A stretch of DNA of 64,000 nt. Source: Apostichopus japonicus. Lineage: Eukaryota; Echinodermata; Holothuroidea; Aspidochirotida; Stichopodidae. The stretch is taken from the NCBI RefSeq assembly GCF_037975245.1, contig NC_092568.1, positions 15,149,501 to 15,213,500 of the forward strand, read 5' to 3'. Made by a program: the position numbers and the translations under genes. Shown here piece after piece: positions 34,314 through 44,580 of this stretch; positions within the stretch are counted from its first letter, which is position 1; each line of letters starts with the position of its first letter. Under the pieces are notes generated by a model. The model saw only the letters and a program-made list of their open reading frames with translations, was not told where the DNA came from and did not search any database.

Positions 34314-34717
34314 GTGAGTGGCATTTCTTGTGGTCATGTAATTGCTATATGAGCAATTATGTCACCAGATATTGTGACGCCCGGATGAGCGTCACGTAAA
34401 CGCCTCCGTACATGTTTGGTATCACTGCTGGAGTAGTTGTCGTACTTGTGTGTATTGTTCTCTGGGGGTCTGTTTGATCTAATATCATTTATATATATAT
34501 ATAGTGAAATGTTGTAGTTTCACGTGCTATTTTATTCCTTTGTTTCCGTCTCCCTTTCAGCCGTCCACCTCTCGTGACAATAGTCTGGTTCCTCCGTAGC
34601 TATGTGGAATGTTCGAGCCACGCGAAGATTCGAGGTTTCGAGTCAGTATTTGTATAAGGGCATTTGTAATTTTGGTTCTCAAGAGTGTGTTACTTTTATT
34701 GGTGATAGCCGCTGCTC

Positions 34718-34984
34718 AGTGAGGTCCGTTGGCCTGTTCGTTAAGTAAGTTGTATAGTGATATTCCCTCAAGCAGGAACTCGCGAAAGAAGCCATGGAGG
34801 CTTATAGACTCGCAAGCTGACCGTAGCCAATCTCTCGGCACACATCCATTTAACGTCCATGTCGGGAAGTTGTTATTGAACAACACCCTTGCCAGACGAC
34901 ACACATTGCTGTCGGCGGGGAATCGAACCGGGGATCTCATGACTGGGAGACGCCGGCGTTAACCACTAGGCTATACACTCTGCC
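34718..34984 (-). mobile_element. tRNA-derived SINE, unit 3
   Basis: Copy of the SINE in array unit 3. Confidence 0.75.
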
Positions 34985-35851
34985 TATAAGTTAAGTGTTC
35001 TTTTATAGTTTAGGGAAGTCCGAGTCCTTTTTCTTATACTATTGTGGGCGTATTTCCCCGTTTGTCTGAATCCCTTTAAATTATTACTTTAAACCCATTA
35101 CAAGTTTGGGAACAGGGTGTTTGCATCGGACGATATTATCGCTTCACCCTGCGGGATTATTTTTGTATTTGTGGCTCGAGGGTGGCCTCGTTTCGGGTTG
35201 AATTTGCCCCGAGGCAACGCCCCTACGTATTGTAGATTAGAACTCGTAAGTATACGTTTGGCCTCGGACTTCGCAGGTACGTCTCACTATTATTTACGTA
35301 AATTATAAGCTGAGATTTATGTGGATTTGCATTGTTATTAATTCAATATTAGATAACAGGTTAAGGTGTCAGTTGGGCAGTTTATTTCTTTCTCTCATTA
35401 ACTTCTTTAGTGAATTAATGCCTATTGGCAATTGGAAATGAGCTTATGGGCATCCGTAGAATCTAAAACTCAAAACTGCAAACTCGAACATATTTGTATT
35501 GGCTTCAACGTGCCGCTCGGAAACCTTACTTTGCTTGCAAAAAGGTGTACTTTGTATTACAGCGGTTCTATTGGACGTTTTCCGTCGTATTTATTTCAGA
35601 TTGGATGTAGTTTCGCTTTGACCAGGCAGCTTTTATGAAACTAAACAGTTGGTCTTGATAGATTTTTTACTATGACCAATGCGAAATAATTGTGTAAACG
35701 GTCTTAGTTTGGCAGTGAGTTCACGAGCTTTTGTCTGGGTCGGCTTTTGATCTCTTTTTGTAGTCTCTTTCACCAGTTTCAGCATAGCTAGGCCTTAAAA
35801 GTAACGTTCGACTTTCGTCACGTTTATGATTATGGGACTTGAACAAACCTG

Positions 35852-37221
35852 GCTACCCAGGAAAAAAAATTCCATACCCCACTTTTACCACGGTAAAACC
35901 GGGGTAAAACCGCGGTAAATTTGTTGTACATTACCACGGTGTTCTGGCCCTATGGACCCGGTTAACCGCAGTAAATTACCACAAATTTACCATGGTTTTA
36001 CCTCGCTTTTACCACAATATTACCGCAATTTACCATGGTGTAACCCTACTCTACCGCTCTTTTACTACACTTTTACCACGCTTTTACCCTAAATTTACCA
36101 CAGTTTTACCGTTCTTTCACCCCAATTTTACCGTATATTTACCACGCTTTTTCCATAGTTTTACCTCAATTTATACCATACTTTAACCACGCTTTAACCG
36201 TTCTTTTACCCCAAGTTTACCATGGTTTTACCGTAGATTTGCCACGCTCTTACTACAATTATACCACAGTTTTATCGTTCTTTTACCCCAATTTTACCGT
36301 ATTTTTACCACTTTTTTTCCTTAGTTTTACCTCAATTTACCATACTTTTACCAGGCTTTTACCGCAGTTTACCATTCTCTTACCCCAATTTTACCATGGT
36401 TTTACCGTAGATTTACCACGCTTTTACCTTAGTTTACCATGACTGTACACTATTTGTAGGACAGTTTTACCTCACATTGAGCATGATTTTGTCCTAATAT
36501 CAATCAGCATGTACACCATAAATTTGTAAGTTGGGTATGCTATATGAACTAAGCTATCAGTATATTAAACAACGAAGTGATTAATTGCAGGGCAGCCCTA
36601 TGCCTGTAAGTCCACAGTTGCAGCATGCAACAGTTTTTAATTCATCAAATCCATGGAGGTTTCACACACAAGAAAGCTTTGTTGAATTTCAATTACCCTA
36701 GCTGGTATGATTCCTGACTCTCTTCTTTTGACATAATTGGTAGTCCAGATTGGACTTTTGATCTCCTATTGTCCTCTTTTACCCTACTTATACCGGGGTA
36801 ATACCATGGTAAAACTGCGTTAAATTTACCGCAGTAAATGTACCGCACTTTTACCCTACTTTTACCGCGGTATAATACCATGGTAAAACTGCGGTAAACT
36901 TACCTTAGTAAATGTACCACACTTTTACCCTACTTTTACCGCGGTAATACCATGGTAAAACTGCGGTAAATTTACCGTAGTAAATGTACCGCACTGTTAC
37001 CACGGTAATACCATGGTAATACTATGGTAAAACTGCGGTAAATTTACCGCAGTAAATGTACCGCACTTTTACCATACTTTTACCGCTGTAATACCATGGT
37101 AAAACTGCGTTAAATGTACCGCGGTTGATTTTAACACAATTTTACCACACATTTACCCTATTTATTACACATTTACCATAGTTTACCGCGGTAAATTTAG
37201 GGTACATTTTTTGCTGGGTAG
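35852..37221. mobile_element. Complete TTTTACC-rich element with terminal inverted repeats
   Basis: The left end GCTACCCAGGAAAAAA and the right end TTTTTTGCTGGGTAG are inverted repeats. ACCTG flanks both sides (35847-35851 and 37222-37226), a likely 5-bp target duplication. The left half is a TTTTACC array. The right half (about 36778-37110) has a higher-order repeat of about 72 bp mixing TTTTACC, CCGCGGTAA and CCATGGTAAAA palindromes. The centre (36440-36770) is not repetitive and contains the 74-bp segment that ends the tandem array. No protein is encoded, so it would be non-autonomous. Confidence 0.7.
36525..36598. repeat. Partial fourth copy: 74-bp start segment only
   Basis: Identical to the first 74 bp of each unit up to TTGCAGGGCAGCCC, then the sequence diverges (TATGCCTG instead of GGCGAATAA). 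The layout A-B-A-B-A-B-A is what unequal exchange between two flanking 74-bp direct repeats would give. Confidence 0.9.
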
Positions 37222-37756
37222 ACCTGTGAGCAATTTTATGTTGTCTAGGCAAGCAACGGTTGGGTAGAATAGGGTTCGTTAACAGTAGTAACAAGTAGTA
37301 CCAGGCCTAGTAATAATATGGTGGATTATTCGCAAGGATGGAGAAATTCTCATTATTCACTGGGGCTAGGGCCAGCTATCTTGAACAGTATCAGTAAAAG
37401 TATGAGTTGTTTAATGCCTTAAAATGATTGTATGCTATTTCTTTATCAATTGCATAGACAGATCGGTACCAGAAAAATTTACAGAAATAACTCCACTACC
37501 AAGCACAGCACCTTTTGCCACTGTGGCTGAAACAGTTGATCCCAATATGTGGGAACATTGTTCAGATGACTCCTCTTGTTATTCCGATTAGGACATTTAC
37601 CATGAAGAAATTTTCCTGCTGAGCATGAAATGAGCATGAAACGTTTTTTTATTTTCGTTTTTTTTTGCCAACAGATTTTTATGTTAGATGTCCAGCATTT
37701 AAGCTTCCAACTTGGCATTCAACAACTATTTCAATATTCTTCATCAAACAGTATCC
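37222..37756. other. Intergenic, no gene recognised
   Basis: Only short chance frames. A minus-strand frame at 37479-37718 has no recognisable domain or convincing splice sites. Confidence 0.5.
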
Positions 37757-38095
37757 TTCCCAGCCAGCAGGCCCAGTTTGGGCCCAATTGGGTTTCACTT
37801 GGTTGAATTGGGCCTGGTTGGGCCAGGGCCAGCCCACTCAGTGCCCATTCGGGCACAATACAGTTTGGCCCTTCTGGTTAACATACTTCAAAACATTATT
37901 AAGATGTTCAACACATACTTGTTTTTGCTTTGGAAAGCTTAGGTTCTTCCTTAGGCCACCAATCCTTGACAACAGTTAATTCATGAACGTAGTGGCCCAA
38001 TTGGGACAGACTCGGTTTTTGATCAAGTTAGCTCTCATGTATGGCCCACTTCGGGCCCATTCGGGAGCAAGACGGTTTCACCAGGGGCGTTCTGT
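37757..38095. repeat. GGGCCC/CAATTGGG-rich array, copy 1
   Basis: Starts CCCAGCCAGCAGGCCCAG and continues with degenerate words such as TTGGGCCCAATTGGG and GGCCCATTCGGGC, with a less repetitive middle. Its outer end matches, in the opposite direction, the end of the array at 42541-42976 (TTTGCTGGCTGGG). Confidence 0.65.
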
Positions 38096-39451
38096 GACTC
38101 TTTTAAGTGGGGGGGGGGGTGTACGGACCCAAATTTACCGACCAAAATTGATTGTTAGCTCGAAAAAATGAGGGTAGTCTACGAAAAATATGTTAAATTT
38201 GTAACATTGTTAGCCGAAAAACTGACAAGAAAACAAAAAAGAAACAAGGTCATCAGTATATTTGATTTTACCGACGAACTCACGAACACCCCCATCCCCG
38301 TACGGTATGCCCCTGGGTTTCACTCTTTCGGCTGACCTACTTCAATGTATATCTCATTTTCACACTGCACTATTGTTAGGACAAAGCCAACTAGCAACAC
38401 TGATTCCCGAATTAGATGCTTTTTTTTGCCGCCAATACATATCGCGCTCCATGCCCTTACGTGATCATTCTACGGCAATAAAGCTAAATAAATGACCGAG
38501 AACGCTTTCCGAAATCCGATATGATTCAATGAAATCCATCTGAAGAATTCAATTCATAATTGATAATTCAATCATTTACTCGAAAGGAGTTGGTATTCGG
38601 TGAACAATTGAACATTTTTTTTTCTGTGAGTGTGTGACTCATTGGGTGAATTTGTAGCAAGTTTTATTTCCTTGCACCCTCATCTCCGGAAGTGTAAACT
38701 TTCTGTGACGGGTTTCCTCGTTTGGAAAATACTTTAAGGGACTCACCAGAGGAATACATGCGTCATCTTAGCTTGGGACCTCCGCGACATGTGGATTATT
38801 ACTATTACGAGTACCAGCTGACCTATATTAATATACTTAATTACAGCTCCACACGCATATCTTTACTTCGGGAACTTCAACCTTTATTATCTTTATTTGT
38901 TCGGACATTGCCCGCTCGTGTTATTTACTGCTCCGCGAGCTCTTGGCCTAACGATCACCTCCTGTCCGTGTCGCAGGTGATTATTGTTTATCAGCGTAGC
39001 CTAGCACGGTTGCTGTTCATGGGATGGTAAGCCTAGGCGCCCTATAGTCTACTACTACTTCGCGCCACCTTCTGGAAGTTCCAACCGCGGCTTGGCGTAA
39101 AGATTCTCACGCCAACGATCTAAGCTTGGACTGAGCGACGGTGTACTGTGTGTATTTTTTATGTACTGGAGGACCGGCTACTTTTCATTTAATTTTACTA
39201 GACAGACTGATCCGAATTATTAGATCAGAGGTGTGTGTTTTACAACACCCTTAATCCTATAAGTTATAGCATAATCAGGCAACTAGCCTAGACCTGTTGG
39301 CATGTCATTCGTGTACTACTCGCGACATCCTATCCTTACGGTCTACATTGACTTAGACTTTTACAGTTGCAGAGCAATCGCGGTTGGTGTATTATTTGTC
39401 TTCATTATAAACTTTTCATAGATAAGTCTCCTTGTTCGTTTTCCAATACAC
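38096..39451. other. Poly-G tract, then likely 5' leader of a retroelement
   Basis: A run of 11 G lies at 38109-38119. From about 38690 the base composition rises in GC and CpG up to the ATG at 39452, with no recognised exon, which suits the 5' untranslated part of the retroelement that follows. The plus-strand frame at 38722-39030 has no known motif. Confidence 0.4.
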
Positions 39452-40037
39452 ATGTCTCGTAGTGGATCACCACGCATTAATTTTCTGTTTGTAACTGATT
39501 CAACGGCATATTCTTTCGATCGCTATCGTAGGCCTGAAGGACCTGTACTTAGCATAGACTTTGTAATTAGAAGAGGATCGAGCCACTGTTGCAGACTTGC
39601 TTCCGTATACCATAGATGAGCTACGTCGCTATCCTACCAACGACTGGGTCATTCTTCACTTTGCTGCAGGCATTAACGACCTTACGGAATTCGCCAGCAA
39701 TTCTTCAGGTCAGAGAGTTCTCCGTCGATCTCTAATTACTGCTCCTTGGCTAATCTCACGTCTCCAACATTTTAAGGACGCTGTTCAACGAGAGCACCCA
39801 CCCATTATTGTTGCCTTTATTACTCTTCCTACAGCCTCCTTTGTTAAGTTCCAGGAAAGTAGGCAGCTGTTTTCGCCAATACTCACTACTGAACAACTCA
39901 AGGCCTGTCAACACGATCTCGACAATCAATTGGACGCAGTCAACCTATTCATTCGTTGTTTCAATCATCAACCGCAAGACAATTTCAACATTTGTAAATA
40001 TGTATTTTTCATGTTCAAACAAATTTTTGTAGATTAA
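39452..40037 (+). pseudogene. SGNH-hydrolase-like retroelement ORF, frameshifted
   Basis: ATG at 39452 opens MSRSGSPRINFLFVTDSTAY; near 39588, after RRGSSH, the frame shifts by one base, and VADLLPYTIDELRRY continues to the stop at 40035-40037. The FVTDS and HFAAGIND blocks resemble blocks I and III of SGNH/GDSL esterases, followed by VAFITLPTASFVKFQ. Esterase-like ORFs of this sort occur in some non-LTR retrotransposons; which element this is remains unknown. No reverse transcriptase follows within the next kilobases, so it is a fragment. Confidence 0.5.
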
Positions 40038-40840
40038 AGGGGGTATTTAATCAAACTGTAGTTCCCCTATCTGATAGAGCATTGAAAATCATATCGGTAG
40101 CACTACTTCCATCTTCATAGCATGTTCAGTTACCAAAATATGATTTTATTATTTTATAAAAGGAGTAGAGTGGCCACACCATATTTCATATATATTTCAT
40201 TATCTGGCTATTACTAAAAGTGTTATATTTCCCTTTGAAATATAAAGGCATGTTTCCACACGTTCCTTACATGTGAAATAAATAATATTGTGTAAACATT
40301 ATCTAAATACCAAGTGCTGACATAAAATGTTAACATTTTAGAACGGATAGGGTTATAACTCCAATGTTGATATGACTATGAAAAACAGTATAAAACATAG
40401 GAATTGCTACAAAACTAAGGAACTGTTGTCATCAAATATTAGTGTTGCACTCTAATTTTCCGACTGTCGCACTCTAATTTTCACATATTCTTGTTATTTG
40501 TGAGTGACCTAAAATCTTTGGTCAAAATTGACCTTTAATCAGTCATATTTACCACGTTTTCCCTGTCATATTGAGAAATTGTATCTCGCGATCCTTATAC
40601 TCCACCATACAAAACTTTGTATGATTTTGAATACTCTAAAAAAAGGGGCTAGAACTACTGTACAACGTTCAGCTTCAATTCGGTTAATTTATGTATTAAT
40701 TTTGCTATTGGGTGGGTAAACCCTGTTCGCTAGCTTCAAGTAAGTTCAGGATATACATTGGCTCTGGTATATACAATTGAAACACTCAATGCTAATCTAT
40801 GGAAGCTTAAAAGTGCCATCAACATAAGAAAAACTTTGCC
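40038..40840. other. Intergenic, no gene recognised
   Basis: AT-rich sequence with no supported exon or element end. Confidence 0.5.
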
Positions 40841-40844
40841 CCAT

Positions 40845-41180
40845 AAGTTGACATTTTTCAGTAAGTTGTTTAGTTAACAAGATAACATCTTATAAAATAT
40901 CAGAAAATGTTGGATTGCTCAGTTGCTTTAACTGAGCAATTGAAAAATTTTCTGAAAAATGTTTAATTGACAACTTATCATATCTCGACAATTGGAAATT
41001 TTGCTGCAAAATGTTCAATTGTTCACTTCATTCCATCTGAGCAATTGAAACATTTTCTGCAAAATGTTTAATTGACAACTTATCGTATCTCGTCAACTCA
41101 ACATTTTTCTGCAAAATGTTTAATTGTTCACTTCATTCCAAATTCTCAGTTGGAATGAAGTAAACAATTAAAATTGTTTC
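40845..41180. repeat. CAATTGAAA/TGCAAAATGTT-rich imperfect repeat
   Basis: The phrase GAGCAATTGAAACATTTTC, TGCAAAATGTTTAATTGACA, ACTTATC recurs about three times with variation. It has short inverted words (CAATTG, and AACATTTTC with GAAAATGTT), so parts can fold. No coding potential is seen. Poly-C and poly-G runs follow at about 41204, 41464-41475 and 41543-41553. Confidence 0.65.
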
Positions 41181-42540
41181 ATGTGAGTGATAAATAGCCC
41201 ACCCCCCCCCTCCCAAGGTAAATAATATTAAGCGTGCTAGTAAAAAAGCACTGTATTTTTTGGTAATTCACTATGTCGTCGAATATAATTTGTTGAAAAA
41301 AAAGTTTTCCCCTTTGTTACATTATGATTAACATAGCTTTTGTAGTCAGTAGTCTATGTAGCCTTCAAGCAGATAACTATACTCAATTGCTTACTGGTAC
41401 AGATGTATCGAAAAATAATTCCGCGTGCGCGTTCAACATGGCAATGTTGATGAGTAGTACAAAGGGGGGGGGGGGTACAAGGCAGCAGTCGGAATTTTCT
41501 GGCTCCAACAAAACCCACCCAGTTGGAATTTCAGCCACTACACCCCCCCCCCCAATCATCAGGCCTTAGCTAAGTCCCTTCGTAGAGATGGGATGAATAG
41601 CTTCTGGCACGATTTTTAAAGCTTTATAACATACATAAATCACATTTTGAGTACACTTGCCCTTGAATGTGAATTTTTCTGCTTAGTACTAAGCCATTCC
41701 ATTCTTCTTCATTGTGTTGCATCTACATTAAATGGTTATCCACCTTAATTCTTGCTCATCAATGTTCTTTATTCTAGAGTACATCTATCCATTTATATGT
41801 GTGTGTATTCCAGATTTACTGTAGTAATAGTTTTTATTATGTCATTATCTTGTCATAAAACATTGAAGATGTTTATTCTCCCCTTGCCAGAAAAAGTAAA
41901 AGTTCAGCTTTCTATCACGATTTTAAATGAGTTCATGTTTTTATTATTCCATTTGATCTAGAGGATACATACTGTTGGCCCTGAGCAACATTCGCATTGC
42001 ATTTGCAATGCAAAAGTATGTGCAATATATAGCATCTTGCCCTCATCGTTAACATTTGCAGGGTTTGCCTGGACATTCTTTTTTTCTCCAAATGCCAAAA
42101 TGTTCCCTCCAATTAGGATGCATATAGTTACAGTTCTGAGAGTTTCATATTTTGTCTTTAAAATAAAATGTGATTATGTAGTTTATGAATTATTGTTTAG
42201 TTTCATCGTTGTTTTCATTTGGATTTGTTTCTGAGGCAATTAATCTCTGCTGTACCACGACAGTACATGAACGGTTCAAGTGTTATTGATTCAACAACCT
42301 ACTATAATATGTGGGTCACAAGTGTAACCAAGCTATATCCAGCTCTTCTCTCGTCCTTTGGATGATGGGGCGACTACACTTTCACGCTGAGACAAACGTA
42401 GAACTTTTACAAACACTTCCTGCATGCTCCCAGACTGTTATTTTACGTCCCCATCCCATGGTCGTGATTGAAACTTGGCCTTCAGCCACTTTCCTGAATG
42501 CTGAGAGGTGGTGAACCTGTAGATAACTGAACTATTTTAA
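41181..42540. other. Intergenic with poly-G/C tracts, no gene recognised
   Basis: Runs of 12 G (41464-41475) and 11 C (41543-41553) lie less than 80 bp apart on the same strand. The short plus-strand frames here show no family motif. Confidence 0.45.
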
Positions 42541-42976
42541 GGGACACCGTGAAACAGCTAGGCTTAAAAATTGGACCACACAGTTGGCCCAGTTGGGCCC
42601 AGTGTGGGTTTCACTAGGGTCAAGCTCATTCAACTGGGCCAGAAATGGGTCCCATTTGGGCCCCATGCAGTTAGCCTGATTGGGCACAGTATGGGTTCTG
42701 TGTGGGCCAAAACGATTGGGGCCTAGAATGGGTCCCAGGTAGGCCCAGACAGCTGGCCCGGTTGGTCCCCGAATGGGATTGGTTTGGGCCCCAATCAGTC
42801 TCGCCCAACTGGGACCAGTTTGAGCCACTCGTGGGCCCCAATCTGTTTGGCCCAATTGGGCCCTGTGTGGAACGAAATGACAAATCTGAATGGGCCCCAA
42901 TTGGGAAGCCCAAATGGGGCCCACTTGGCAGCCCGATTGGGCCCCGTTTGGGGCCCAGTTATGTTTGCTGGCTGGG
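42541..42976. repeat. GGGCCC/CAATTGGG-rich array, copy 2
   Basis: Dense degenerate array of GGGCCCA, CCAATTGGG and GGTCCCA words, ending GTTTGCTGGCTGGG at about 42976. Overlapping open frames on both strands (Gly/Pro/Trp-rich) are by-products. The array abuts the broken 3' end of the YqaJ pseudogene. Confidence 0.75.
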
Positions 42977-43158
42977 TTATTACTGCCATCTCATGTGAAT
43001 CACTTAAATATACAACAAAGTCACACCTTGATAATCCCGAGATTACTATGTCCTTGAACCTGATCGTAAAATAATCGTAAAAAAAATCGTAAATACCCAC
43101 GAGGATGATTTTTCATGAGGGAATACATGTTAGTGTGTCCTTTCTTTAAATAAAAACC

Positions 43159-44580
43159 TTAAGAGGATACAGCTTCCTCGAGAGAAAGTTCTTTCAGAAC
43201 AAGTGGACACTTTATCTCCAACAGTCCAAAGCACTCCTCCATGGATGGATCATACACTTTGCCATCTGGTGTTGCCCCAAGATGCGGCATATCTGGATTT
43301 ACAAGAAGCCCACTCTCGAAAACTCTGAAATCCTTGATATTGTTTGGCACATTCCTTTGCATACACATTCCTCGCAGTTTTCTCATTGGCTTGCCCATGT
43401 GAAACCGATCGTATGCTGCCTAAATTTCGGCTGCAAAATACTGCTTTGAAGAAAGACTCGTTTGGCTCTTTTATTCTCTTATTTACTTTCCCAAAATTGG
43501 ATGCAGTTAAACGCAGCTTCTCTGCTCACGCCACTCACAACACATTGTGATTGTTGCACCGTTCTCTTCTCTAAGCTTATAATGGCTTCAAATAAGCTGA
43601 TTTGAAGCTTATCACGCAGACTGTCGTCTATATCAATAAATGACACATTCCTTTGTATAGCAATAGGTAGATCTGGGAAGCCTTTACATTCATGTGGTTG
43701 TTGGACCGTTGACCGATCACCGCTAAAAACAGCTCAAGGGTCTGCCGTGATCTAATAGATGATAGGAAAGGCAAGAGCCTAATGGTACGGTTCCCAAAGG
43801 AGTGTCCACTGTCATGGTTTGTTCCTGGTCACTCAGCAAGTATGAGAATGGTGGTGCGTACTCTAAATCTCTTAAATAGGATGCTTCGTCTGTAACACCT
43901 TTCAGGGATGCAACACATTTCATCATTGCTGATCTTGGATCATAGAGCTTGCAAAAAACTGGGGCATTTTTTCTCTCCCCAAGTTTCATTTGCTCTGTTT
44001 CCGGCATTGCAAAGTGTGTTCCCATCACAGGCAAAGACTCCACTGACTCTTGTCTCGGATTATGCCACTCCTGTGGCCTACTGGTTTTACTAACATCAAT
44101 CGGAATTTGTTGCAAATCATCAGAATAATCTACCATTTGATAAAGCAATGCAAAAATGTGGTTAAAAATTCCTCCACAACCTGCAATGCATGAGCAATGT
44201 GCTGTAATTACCTTTGCTCTCCCTTCAAATGATAGAACTTTCAAATTTAATGAATGAGGAGATTCGTTCTTGTTCATGCTGCTGTGGCATCTTTCATACA
44301 CAATGTGTTCTCCCAGGCCGTGGCCTACTGACGCTTTGCCTTCTTCCGGTAGCGACTCCAACACTGGAGCAACAAGCACATCGTGTACATACCTCACCTT
44401 GAAAAACTTCCAGGAATGTGTGCCACTGTTTTTAGGAGCTTTGCCAAACCATTCCGACAAAGTTTGGCCGTTGACAATGGGCACACTTCCGATGGATTTA
44501 GAATAGTTGAAATCGTGGTGTAACCAACAAATGCAACAAGAATCATGACCCTTACAACAGTGGCACTCGGCTGACGCCAT
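43159..44580 (-). pseudogene. Degenerate SWIM / YqaJ-exonuclease gene
   Basis: Minus strand, starting MASAECHCCKGHDSCC. The first block (44580-43723) ends in a SWIM-like finger reading HCSCIAGCGGIFNH, where the usual second pair CxH has lost its Cys (Phe-Asn-His). After the stop at about 43723 the coding continues in other frames: SLFEAIISLEKRTVQQSQ, EWREQR, RLTASNFGKV and GQANEKTARN. The final frame (43398-43159) has GLLVNPDMPHLGATPDGK and LEIKCP, the PDG and ExK residues of a YqaJ-type nuclease. At least three frameshifts are needed, and the end is truncated. Intact SWIM+YqaJ proteins are common in aquatic invertebrates and are often linked to mobile elements. Function here is most likely lost. 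Confidence 0.75.

Larger units (their letters stand above)
31262..36524. repeat. Tandem array unit 3 (5263 bp)
   Basis: Differs from unit 2 by the T at about 33660, C at about 31922 and one T fewer in the run near 36205. Its right end continues into the partial fourth copy of the 74-bp start segment. Confidence 0.95.

Noticed and set aside
37479-37718. Minus-strand frame as an upstream exon of the HECT gene
   Set aside because: No phase-compatible donor and no resemblance to the N-terminus of related ligases.
42532-43100. Gly/Pro/Trp-rich frames on both strands
   Set aside because: They are translations of the GGGCCC/CAATTGGG word array.
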